DNA of 64,000 nucleotides from Marisa cornuarietis (taxonomy: Eukaryota > Mollusca > Gastropoda > Architaenioglossa > Ampullariidae): contig SMMW01000618.1 of NCBI GenBank assembly GCA_004794655.1, positions 496,001 through 560,000 of the forward strand, in the 5' to 3' direction. Below are positions 25,667 to 35,629 of the stretch, piece after piece. The notes under the pieces were generated by a model. The model was not told the origin of the DNA and made no database searches. It was given only the letters and a program-made list of their open reading frames with translations. Numbering within the stretch: position 1 is the stretch's first letter; every line of letters begins with the position of its first letter. The translations under genes were made by a program, and so were the position numbers.

Positions 25667-26735
25667 AAAGATAAAATGAACGATGATGACGATCCAGACG
25701 ATCTACGTGATCCGAAAAGGACACGGGATAAAGAAAGCAAGAAGACGCAGAAACAAAGAAAGCGAGACCAGGATAAAAACAAGAATGAATACTGTAATGA
25801 GGACGAGAAGAACGAACGCACTGGCAGTACGACCGGGGAAGCACATGGAATAACGATGATTGGGAGACCAAGTTTAAACAAGCGGGCGATAACGAATAAA
25901 GCGCAACATTCCCTGGGTGGAAAAAGATGGTCGAGTTTTCAAAAGGGAGAACTAATGGAAGCAAGCAATGGGACCATGAAGAATAGAAACATTAGGAGAT
26001 TTTATCCAACTGAAAACGTATCTGCATTTTCCGAAATAACCACGTCACCATGGAACCGAGCCTTCCAGGATCTTTTCTCTTGGATTTTTCAAAGCCCAGT
26101 GAACCGTGAGTCGATCCTGATAATAGAAGATGTTGTGAGAAGGGGATGCAGACTGAGTCTGGTTATGATAACATTGAATTACACAAACGCACAAATCTGT
26201 TTCTCGACATTACAAGAGGAATTTACTGCAGGAGATGAGAGGTTGGACCTGATACAAGCAGCAGGAGATAACTCACATGGTCTTCTCGGACGGAGTTTTC
26301 GAAACTTTCAGAGCGCAGGGTCAATCCTGATCATAGGTGATGCTACAAGGAGAAGACGGCTCATTCTTGCCACAACCCCGCTGTCATATTTGAATGATTC
26401 AAGAATCTTGATTTTTGTATCGCAAGAAGCGTTTTCTCCAGAAGGTGTGAGTTTAAACCTGATACAAGCAGCAGAAGATAACGCTAGCAGAGCAGTAATA
26501 GTTCGTATACAGCCTGGCGCCTTGATACCGCTACAAGTTCTACGTATTCGCTGTCGAACTTACTCAATGCCGCATGATTCCGATGGGAAGCAAAGTCAGG
26601 GTGCACTGCGCCCCTTGCGGTCTCGTGAAAGACCTCGAGACCTCAGTGACTTAAAACCAAGAAGCCCTTCATCAGTTCTGGCCTCTCCGGTCAATGTACA
26701 AACTAACATGGCTGCCAGTACGACGCGTGCAAAGG
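25667..26735 (+). CDS. Gene C large exon with DPDDLRD leader and 70-aa repeat
   Basis: Acceptor TTCTGGCAG at 25666; donor AAGG|GTATGA, phase 1, the same position and phase as gene D 41440. Near the N-terminus are DDDDPDDLRD and then a Lys/Arg/Gln-rich stretch. Two repeat copies begin near residues 146 and 216: SILIIEDVVRR versus SILIIGDATRR, and LDLIQAAGDN versus LNLIQAAEDN, exactly 210 nt apart. The repeat is not a fold I recognise. Confidence 0.65.
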
Positions 26736-29531
26736 GTATGATTCTAAGTTTGGTTTTACATTGCTTATGAGGCTGCTGCTGCTGATGATGATGAATGTAT
26801 GAAGTGTATGCATTCTTCTCTTGCGGCGTAGCATTCAGTGTATATATCATTTTGTCATAAATGTGGTCAGCAGTTTTAAGAGGTTTGTTTTCCTTGTCTA
26901 GGTGGTTTATGATAGGTCCTAACGAGTTCTAACTGCGCGTGCGTGGGCGTGCTTGAATGCGTGTGAATGAAATATGAAAGTGAACTGTGCAAAACGTTGC
27001 GCGTGAGCGGATGTTACATATTAAGGACACGCTATTATTTATTATCTAAGCTGATCAACTGTTTTTCCTCCAGAATGGTCGTGTGCTATCCCCGGGAGAT
27101 CTGATTCTGCTTGTGGAAGTGCTCCTTACCCTCAGTGCAAGATGAAAGCTAAAGGCCCGTCTTCAGGTACAAAACCTGATTTGTCGGAGTTTCTTCTTTA
27201 GTGTTTTCCAGATTACAAACTGGAGGTTGGTAAGCAGTTTTTCCTTCAGCCCGACCAGACTACAAGTCTTATTATAAGCCGTGTGATGGATATATCATGG
27301 TTGGCTGCCAACCACAGCTATTGGACAGTATAAACCAAAATTATAGCCCAACCTCAAACAACAATCACCTTATAGTTAATTAATCATGTTATTAGACAGA
27401 TTTTTCCTTGATCTTCTATAGAAATCCTACAATCATATACCTTTTCCATTCATGGCCTTTGTTATGGTTTGACTTATTGTTTACACAGAGTTATCTCCCG
27501 GTATCCGTGTGCATGTGGTAGTGTGGTGGACCTCTTTTTACAGAGATAGTGTATCAATAATTGTGTTTGTTTTTTCATGCGCAGAATTGAGCACTAGCAA
27601 GGGAAGCAGAACTCATTCGGCCAACTTACGATTTGAGAGAAACAAGGACCTAGTAAATATGGATGCCGCTCTGCAAGCCCCTCGGCAAAGGGTACACGGA
27701 AGTAGAGTCACTGTCACAAAGCGTGATGATGAAATGTTCGTCAGTGGCACGATCGCAGTACACTACGAAAGGAGCCCGAGAACTGTAAATAAATACAGGA
27801 CACTTCAAACCGCCTTAACACTTACACGAGACTTACAATCACTCTTCATTGGAGTAGAACAGAAGTGTTGGTAAAGTAGGTGATCCTGTGTTTTTTTTGT
27901 TTTTTTTTTGAAGTGACCTCTATGTAAACTGTTAAGTATAGCACTACGATTTAAGCCAGGCTAGCCGTTCCTTAAATTAAGGACTTTACAGATAGTTTTA
28001 ATTTAGGAAAAAATTCAAAGGTTAACATCCTAGAAAGTAGGATAGAGGTCCAATTTTAAGAAATAAACTTTGGCTCTCGGTTACGTTAGCTATGTAAACT
28101 TGTACAGGTAGAAAAAAAGAAGTAGAATGAACTGATTAAATTATTTATAAAGTGTTTTGAAGAATGAACATTGTAATGTGGATTGTTTTCCGCTTTTTTC
28201 AGCATACGTTATTGAAATATCCAACGCAATGCACAGATACAGAAGGTTAGTGGTCAATACATCTGGAGAGTTAAACAGACGGATGTTGTCTTGATTCAGA
28301 AAGTTAATGAATCGTGTGACGATGTGTCACTTCCATATTGTTGACAGTACACAAAAAAGTAAGAGGTATAAAATACTGTTAAGCTACGGTAGATTATCAA
28401 AGGGGTCAAAAGGTGCCCTAAGTGAATGAATTTTCAGTAAGAAAGAAATGAGCTCTGATTCGAATGAAATTAGCCACACGTGAAGTTTAGTCACAATCAA
28501 AAAATTTAGTCACACAAGTGACTCAATGGGTGTTTAAACAATACTGTTGATTTTATTTGTTTGGTCATGCAGTGACATATGACAGAAACGGAAGATATGA
28601 ATCAGCGTGTCAGGCTGAGTCTGAAGATGATGGCATCCAAGGAGAAAGTTACAGGCAGCCGGTGATGGTAAGGATATTCAATAGACTTCTATTACCCTAT
28701 CTTTACTTACCCTTCATTTCAGATGCCAAGCTTCAGTGCAGCGATAAAAAAGATCGTGCAATGAATATGTGTTGGGTATCTGAAAATAGCATGCATATGT
28801 GTAAAGCTTAGAATATATTATTAGAAATACCGAAAATGCGCTGTATGCACAAGGGTACAGATCACATTGGGATGGGCAGCTTAGGAGAAGCGAACTACCG
28901 TTCCCTATGATCCTATCTTCATCATGCAAAAGTATTTTTCTGTATCTTCACAAGTTTTGAGTAACACTGTCTCCTTCACTCTCCTCTCAACTTTGTAACT
29001 TCATATCCATTTTATTTTATTCGTTTTTATGTGTGTCTGTGTGTGCATCGAGCGAGAGCGGGCATCTGTTATGGTGAAGAGGTGGCATAAGTCTACCATG
29101 CACAATTGCACGTTTCCTATTAACAGTATTAGAAAGATTATATCGTTAATTTTTTTTATTTTTACAAGAAACAGGTTGGGAAACAGGATGGGAGTCGTAC
29201 AACATTTGTGAAGATGCGCGTGATAAGAAAATAGTTGATGGAACAAATACAAGCGGAAACAATGGCGGTGTACGTAGACGAACAAATGGGGTAAAAGAAG
29301 AAAAAGTAAGTACCATGAATATTTTATTTTTCCTGAGTTTACGAATAGTCATTGTGCCTCAAGTTACAGATTAGAGCATATTCTTTTTCTAAAACTCTGT
29401 GCTAACAAGACTTCAACTCCGCTTCCTTTCTTTATTATTTGTTAACAGTTTAAAATTATAGTTTTATAAAGGAGTTTATCTTGCTTTTACCCACCACATT
29501 CATCCCTCTCTTTCTATGTAGTAAAAATAAA

Positions 29532-29586
<55 letters not shown>

Positions 29587-31318
29587 CAATATTTAGTTTT
29601 TGTAAGGCCATCTGAATCATATCAACATCAAATACATTAGTGTATACCCATAGCAACATTGTAAGGCAGTGCATTAAAAAAATCGTTGGTGTGTGTGTGT
29701 GTGTCTTTTGTCTGATTACATAGATTTTGAGAACAAATATCGATTGATTTATTCATTGATTGATTTATTTGCAGGAAGCAAAACTGGGGACACCAGTTCA
29801 ATGTAAAGAAGATCTTTGCTGTAAGTAGTCAATAATATAGTAATTTAAATTAAGAGAGTTTTCGATTTGGAATATTCGTATAAACAGAGTTTTTGACCTT
29901 TAATAGCCACTGTATTTCGAAAAGAACATAAAATAAACAGAACTAGTTTTCCCTAGATATGTCGCATAATATATTGCAGCCATAGTGAATGAAAATCTTC
30001 AGTTCGCCAGAAGGAAAGAGTACATAGACGAGAGGTTGAGCGTGAATGAGAGAAAGAGAAAATTCAAGGAATCATTCTCATGGACCAGAGCTAACGGCCA
30101 CCCTACAAGGTTGTTTTACCGCTGATCCATTTAGCTACAGCACCAGAGACAACCCGGAGGTCAGATGCATAAGCTTTTGCTGGGACTTAGCAGGATGGCA
30201 ATCTCAAAACACTCAGAAAAAAACATAATTTAGGAACATCTTAGCTGACTACTTAGCGTTAATTCAATGTAATGCTTAACGACTTAGTATGAAAGTTAAA
30301 GTGTGGACTCCTACTATACCTGCTTAACTCAGAAGTATAAACCTGCTTAAGGCTAGATAATCCGCATTTCTTTTCTACATCATCTGCTAACCTCCGAGGT
30401 ATAGATCTGTTTAAGGTTAGATAACCCGCATTTCTTCCGGCCATAGACGAGAACTCAAGTTATTCGCGTTCTATTTGTGTGAAGAAAACTGATCTCTGCC
30501 TTCGTCCTCTTGCAGCGGTGCACCATAATGCCCCTGTACATATGACAGGTGCTAACGGCGACCCCGACTTGGGTAGCCATGGTGGAGTGCGCAGACGACC
30601 AGTTTCGGTAAGAAGTACAGGATGCTGTTCTTACCTCTTATATTCTTCTCTTCATTTTACTCCTGATGCTTCTTCAATTTCTTTATCATATTTTGTTAAC
30701 ATGAACAGAAATCAGTTTAGAATGCAACAATTTTATTTTTAACTTAAGACAATGGGTAATACAAATTCTTCTGTACGTGTGTCTAACGTTGCTGTCAGTA
30801 AGACTTTGACCATCACTTCTGCTACTTTTCAGCAAGGCGTCCTACGAATGCATCGGTCAGTGTTGTACGCTCAGTGTGAAGAAGATTTGCTGTTTGGTAA
30901 GTAGTCTGTATGTCTTCCTGTTCCCCTGTCTATGTTTTTCCATATCCTTCTTTTTATATTTCTTTGTGCCTCTTCCTGTCCTTGTATGCGCGCGCGTGCG
31001 CGTGTGTGTGTATGCATACGTGTATGATCTAACTTTTGCGCACGGCACACGTGGTGTGCTTTTTCAGTTATCGACACTTTCTTTTATACACTCTTCGTTT
31101 TGTTTTTTCTTGTTGCAGAGTATTCTTGGAAGCTGGACGAGGACAACCGTCGGTTGATGAGGAGATTACTGTGCACTAGATGCAGGGCTTTACCGTGGAG
31201 TGTTGTCCTGATCCCTTGCGGGCACCTCCTGTGTTCGTATTGCTACCAAGGACAACTCCGGAGTTGTCCAATCTGCTGGCATCAAGTTTATACCTCCAGC
31301 CATGTGCTACTTTCGTGA
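25667..31318 (+). CDS. Gene C: tandem-family member ending in a RING finger (spliced)
   Basis: Possible E3 ubiquitin ligase by its C-terminal C3HC4 RING; substrate unknown. The ATG is at 25676. Exons: 25667-26735, 27074-27166, 27585-27739, 28203-28245, 29169-29290, 29775-29820, 30516-30607, 30833-30896 and 31119-31318. This gives 1875 coding nt (624 aa and stop), all phases matching. A further type A exon at 28573-28667 is intact, but the type B exon that should follow it (28723) is out of frame; skipping both keeps the frame. The first coding exon has DPDDLRD at its start and a two-copy 70-residue repeat. The RING reads CTRC, 11 residues, CGHLLCSYC, 7 residues, CPIC: all eight metal ligands are present. 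The weakest junction is the GTCAGT donor after 27739; using GTAAAG after 27870 would lead into a stop. Confidence 0.65.
27074..27166 (+). CDS. Gene C exon (phase 1 to 1)
   Basis: CCTCCAG to GTACAA, 93 nt, symmetric. Reads EWSCAIPGRSDSACGSAPYP then QCKMKAKGPSS. It has four Cys and looks like an A-type start fused to a B-type PQC end, possibly an A+B fusion. Confidence 0.5.
27585..27739 (+). CDS. Gene C exon, basic
   Basis: Acceptor TTCATGCGCAG, phase 1 in. The frame stays open to TAA at 27874. Phase 0 exit at TTC|GTCAGT is needed to join the type B exon at 28203. Reads ELSTSKGSRTHSANLRFERN onward. If the protein instead ended at 27874, the gene would stop here and the RING part would be a separate product. 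Confidence 0.4.
28203..28245 (+). CDS. Gene C type B exon 1
   Basis: 43 nt, phase 0 to 1, CGCTTTTTTCAG to GTTAGT. Reads HTLLKYPTQCTDTE. Same length and QCTD core as gene A 4679-4721, and a clear relative of the broken exon at 57026 in gene E. Confidence 0.55.
28573..28667 (+). CDS. Gene C type A exon, probably skipped
   Basis: 95 nt, phase 1 to 0, GGTCATGCAG to GTAAGG. Reads VTYDRNGRYESACQAESEDD and ends SYRQPVM, like the RRRPIM end in gene D. It is intact in itself, but no working type B exon follows before 29169. Confidence 0.4.
28723..28770 (+). pseudogene. Decayed type B exon in gene C
   Basis: After CATTTCAG the sequence reads AKLQCSDKKDR only in a phase that does not match the preceding exon; in phase 0 it hits TGA. 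The QC core shows its origin. One lost or gained base near the splice site would explain it. Confidence 0.35.
29169..29290 (+). CDS. Gene C type A exon 2
   Basis: 122 nt, phase 1 to 0, TTTTTACAAG to GTAAAA. Reads ETGWETGWESYNICEDARD, then VDGTNTSGNNGGVRRRT. Close relative of gene D 45022-45132 (ESGWE, EDARVNG, VDETNNS, GGAHRRT). Confidence 0.65.
29533..29586. repeat. (GAT)n microsatellite
   Basis: About 18 GAT units in a gene C intron, near the type B exon at 29775. Confidence 0.95.
29775..29820 (+). CDS. Gene C type B exon 2
   Basis: 46 nt, phase 0 to 1, TTATTTGCAG to GTAAGTAG. Reads EAKLGTPVQCKEDLC. Same length as gene D 45537-45582 and gene E 57994-58039. Confidence 0.7.
30516..30607 (+). 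CDS. Gene C type A exon 3
   Basis: 92 nt, phase 1 to 0, CCTCTTGCAG to GTAAGA. Reads VHHNAPVHMTGANGDPDL and ends GSHGGVRRRPVS; the GG-RRRP end is shared with gene D 45905. Confidence 0.7.
30833..30896 (+). CDS. Gene C type B exon 3
   Basis: 64 nt, phase 0 to 1, CTACTTTTCAG to GTAAGTAG. Reads QGVLRMHRSVLYAQCEEDL plus LF. Matches gene D 46501-46558 (QIRVNRAHLVDQCEEDL). Confidence 0.7.
31119..31318 (+). CDS. Gene C terminal RING exon (C3HC4)
   Basis: Enters in phase 1 after TTGTTGCAG and stops at TGA 31316-31318. CTRC, 11-residue loop, CGHLLCSYC, then 7 residues to CPIC: a complete cross-brace ligand set with spacing like the compact RINGs at the C-termini of IAP-type and similar ligases. Gene D has a paralogous exon with the same 11-residue loop and a shared PW near its start. 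Confidence 0.8.
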
Positions 31319-31959
31319 TTTTTACCTGCACCCGTTCTACTGACCCATACAAAAGAACATTTTGTTGTAGTCATTTGAGCTTTGATTTGATAATAACAAT
31401 AACAAAGATTGTTATCATTACAATTTTGTAGCTCATTTAGTTTGTGATCATATGTTTTAATTTCTTACTAATTTCAAGGGACGTAGCTCCTGTCATTTGC
31501 TTTAGGTAAGGCCGGTAAATACGACCGTAGCCCCCACATAACACTGACACGCAACTGCTTCAGACATTAACCGGTGGAACAACATCCTTCAACTGAGATC
31601 CTGCAAAAGAGATGGCTGCAGGAAACTCAGAACCAGCTGGTGATGCTTGGTGCAGGAGCTGACCCAGATGCGAAAGGCGAAATAACGAGGGACAGGCGAA
31701 CAAGCGAGGAAAGGACATGCATAGGGGTAAGAAACTAAGAGACCTCTCCAACCTCAGACACCATCTACCCAAGCATTGTCTGCTCCTGAGCAGGATGAAC
31801 GGGCTTGTTAAGGAACAACTCAGATCTTTCGAGAAAGAGTTGATCGTAATCGTGCTACAGATCCCTTTCTCGCATCTCTTATGCTCAGAAGCATCCATTG
31901 TAGTACGAGGTTTATATATTCATTTTATGAGATGGATTTGTTTTTCCGAGGTATCGTCA

Positions 31960-32990
31960 AGTCTGGCCTTTTAAATTTCAGTTTGAGCACCATCAAATGA
32001 GCTACGTCCCTTGTTTTAGTAGAGTTAAGAGGAAACCAACGTAGAAACCATGCATCATTCAAACCTTATGAAATATGAGCTTCTTTTTATTCCCATCCTG
32101 GCTAAATGGTATTTAGAATTCATACAATGAAAATCTACATTACCATTCTGAACGATGAGTAAACATTCCAGCTTACATTTCTAATAAGAAAAAGGATTCC
32201 ACACACTTCTTTAACTTAGAATTAGTTGTTCTCAAGTTCAAAACACGCTGTCATATGATGTCAACCTACAATTTGTTTTGTGGCCTCTGATCTTTCACGC
32301 AAAGTGCTTTATTGCAAATGCTGATGATTTACTGCTGCGTATATTTAACAGCGTTCTTTATACAAAGACTGTCTTTACTTTTGTTGCTAAGACCATCTGC
32401 TGACCTTTGACACAACAAGTTAAGAGAATAATACATCTGCTACAGACCATTGCTGATCTCGAAAAGCCAGCGTAAAACTGCTTACATTTGAGTAGGTTTT
32501 CAACAGAATGTATTCTAGGAATTTTTTTCTTTTAACTTTGGTTGTTTATTCTCTGTCTTAAGTTGGACTGAAGTATATGCTTTTTTTGCAATCAAAAATG
32601 CAGAATGCTGTCCACTGAGCAGGGGAGAACGCCTTATATTCCCGCATTTCGATTTTGTAAGCGTGAGATGAGTCGTTTGGCATATCCTTGGTTCTGCAGA
32701 AGACAGTTTTAAAGAGAAACAAACTGTAGTGATGTCTTGTCAACATGAAATACCAACTTGTTTAAAAGAAAAAAGAAAGCAAATAGTTGATCAAATGTGT
32801 ATGCGCCGACAGTTTTCCTCTTAGAAAAGAAGTCACAGAACGACAGCTTAAGGACTGTATGGTGATACAATATGGTTTGACAGCTCTTGGTTGTAATTCT
32901 AACTTGAAAAGCCTTGTGCAGGCAGTACAATCAGCCTGCAGATTTCCAGTTCAGACTTAAGACAGAGGTTACACCTTTCTACAAACACTT
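31960..32990 (+). repeat. Gene C 3' flank, duplicated after gene D
   Basis: Stretches match 47020-48370 in order: CCCTTGTTTTAG.. with CCCTTGTCAAAG.., CTTACATTTGAGTAGGTTTT with CTTACATCTGAGTGGGTTTT, and GCCTTGTGCAGGCAGTAC with GCACCGTGCAGGCAGTAC. This is likely 3' UTR and flank copied with the gene. Confidence 0.6.
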
Positions 32991-33689
32991 TCCTTTATAA
33001 ACGAAATAAATGAATAAGAAGTGATATAAAGAGTTATTATTGTATTCTGTGTGTGCGTGTGTATGTGTGGGTGAGTGGGTGCGCGCGAATGATTGAAAAC
33101 TCGGAAGTATGCTGAGTAGCGGCTGGGCAGTGTGAGTGGTCAGTAAATACTACACACAACGTTACCTTAGAACCACGAAGAAGTATTTTCCACTGCAGAC
33201 CATTCAACTCTCACTGTGGCCATTTCGTTTAGGGCTCCTATGGGAACATCTAATCAATGTTTAGCAGTTTTCTTAGCTCCATGAGCAAACCAGAAAAAAG
33301 GGTCGAGCGTGAACTGCTTGGCTTCGCTGAAAGTAGCCTTTGACTGGTTTCACTGTGTGCGTTAGATACTGATACAGAGCGATAATAAACAAAAAGAAGT
33401 TCGGAGGGGACAAAGTCTCTTACTGTCAACACTTGGCGATCGTACAATGATTTTATATCATGAACAGCAGACAGCTTGTAAGAAATGGAAGTAAGCAAGT
33501 CTGTACATGGCGTTCATGTAGAATATGTACTGGAAGCTATTAGAAGCAAAGAAATGTTGATTCTAAAATGTAACGATCTCGGTTTAACGAAGCAGGCGAC
33601 CTTTTTCGATCTCGATCTTAAAAATCTAACCATCACGCACCCAGCATTCACCCCCAAGCACATGTAACCGGATATCCTGGGGTCCTGGG

Positions 33690-34310
33690 CCATCTGGTTT
33701 ACCCGTGGGTTAATGTACCAACCACGGGCATAAAGATCTAGCTATGGGGCGTATGGGTCAACAAAAGAATTTCCTCCAAGTCATCCACCTTTTTTTGTTA
33801 AATCAGTATTATTTACAACCATATATCCCCTAAAACTTCCTTTCCCATGGTTCTTTCTCTTCCCGTGTTTTAGCCGCCCACTCTGGCATTGAAATCTCCC
33901 GATGCTGTTTTTATGTCATCGCTAGGAATGTTTTTCATTGCTGATTGTAAGCTGTTGTAGGTCTTCTTTTCTCTTTTCTCATCCTCATCCTTAGGTGCAT
34001 AGCAGGTCAGGACGGAAAGCTTGATAAATGTGTTGTGTCTGATGCACAGCAGACATTCGTTGATTGGCTTCCCTTCTAATGGGTATTTTTGTGTTATTTT
34101 GAGAAAATTACTGTAACCCCTTCTCCGTCTTGGTTATCGTTTCTTCTTTTAAACCAGAGGATAGTGTCATTATTTGCATGAGTACTCTTTCCTTTGCCTG
34201 TCAACACATTTAATTATCGGGGCACCATCTTCGACAGGGGACCCAGGCCGAGGCTGTCCTTCATTGTCTCGGCCGTGCGACGTGAACGTTGCTGTGTGCG
34301 AATGAATGTA
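33690..34310 (-). mobile_element. LINE endonuclease remnant
   Basis: Minus strand reads CLLCIRHNTFIKLSVLTCYA, PKDEDEKREKKTYNSLQ and SGDFNARVGG. YAP and GDFNARVG are hallmarks of the apurinic-type endonuclease of LINEs. Stops and frameshifts interrupt it. Confidence 0.75.
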
Positions 34311-34439
34311 GATCATATGTAAGCCTGAACCATGATTGTATAAGAGTCAGGTGGAGCGGATGTGTTATGGTGTTCTTATGCAATTTCAAGAAACTAAAGT
34401 CAGCATAGATGCACTTCTCGGAGGTCCTATGCTGGGAAG

Positions 34440-34776
34440 AATTCTCATATATGATAAGACTTTATTTATCCCAGAGGGCACTTATATGCAGCTCTGTGTG
34501 GAGCACAGCAAGAAAACAACAAATACCATAACACATCCGCTCCACCTGAATCTCTTCATGGATGATATTTATGGGACTTAGTAAGAATTCCGACGGAAAT
34601 TAAAGACAATATCTTTGGTCTAATTCACATTAAGTTCTAAGAAATTGTCATCACACCAGGCAATAAATTTATCCAAAGCTACACCATGGGTATCTACTGG
34701 CTCGCTAATATGAGAGCAGTAAAGTGTATGAGAAAATCTGAGATACTGACTCTCGTAGTTACTGCGACAGCTGTTG

Positions 34777-34817
<41 letters not shown>

Positions 34818-35185
34818 GTGAAGATTTTTATAGCGCATATTCACACTCATAGAGAGCATGCTCTTAGCGCTTAATATACAGAATAAACAAAAGCGGGGAT
34901 AAAACGCAGCCTTGAAGTGGGGAAGCCAGAGCGATGTTAAGGCCAGTGATCTATAGTCATTCAGACGCTGAGGTGATGCTTTCTTCAGGACTGATAATAT
35001 GGGAGACAGTTTCCAGGCAGCAGATGTTGACAGCGAATCCAGAGAAACAGGTGTTGGAAAATGCCTCTAGTTTTTTTCGCACAGAAACGTAACGTTCTGC
35101 CACATATGCCATCTAAACCTATAGCCTTGCTTATCTTTACTCGCTAACGCAGCTCCCCAACATGTTCTTTAAGAATTTCAACCCT
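34440..35185 (-). mobile_element. LINE reverse transcriptase remnants and 3' end
   Basis: Minus strand, in order: KAIGLDGICGRTLRFCAKKL (start of the RT domain) at about 34960-35150, an (AAT)n-interrupted gap, FIAWCDDNFLELNVN at 34610-34680 (matching FVTWCDSNFLVLNA in the LINE at 60 kb), then a GGGATAAATAAAGTCTTATC-like 3' end near 34455. The catalytic centre is missing. Confidence 0.65.
34779..34816. repeat. (AAT)n microsatellite
   Basis: About 13 AAT units inside the LINE remnant. Confidence 0.95.
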
Positions 35186-35629
35186 CTGGCGGGATTAAGA
35201 TAACTCAGCACATCTAATAAACAGAAGCATAAAATGATAAACATAAACAAACTCTAAGACAAGCTGAGGTGAGACAGGCAGACAGGACAACACGGAGTGT
35301 AGCGAGGTCATCAAGTCTTCTCAATGCTGTTTTGCTTAAAGATCGGTTAATCGACCAAAGTCATGAATAGAGCCCCAAAACTAGATGCTCCATGGTCACT
35401 GTCTCTCGTGCGCACACGATCTACTAATTTCCGGGACAGTTCTTTCAGCACAGTATTTTTTGGGCAGCAAAAATAACATTGATTCGCCCGCTCAACTCCA
35501 AACTTCTTGCGTCTCCAGGAGGGAAAAACAGAAAACGGGAATGGGTGCAGGGTGGAGAGGTACAGCCAAGCTGGGTCGAGTCCGTTACGATATTGGCTGT
35601 CTGTGACCTGGACTTATTTATAGATCAGC

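Noticed and set aside
29983..30130. Extra coding exon in gene C after ATATTGCAG
   Set aside because: Open for about 50 codons in phase 1, but no donor in phase 0 follows and no family motif is evident; the exon at 30516 fits better.
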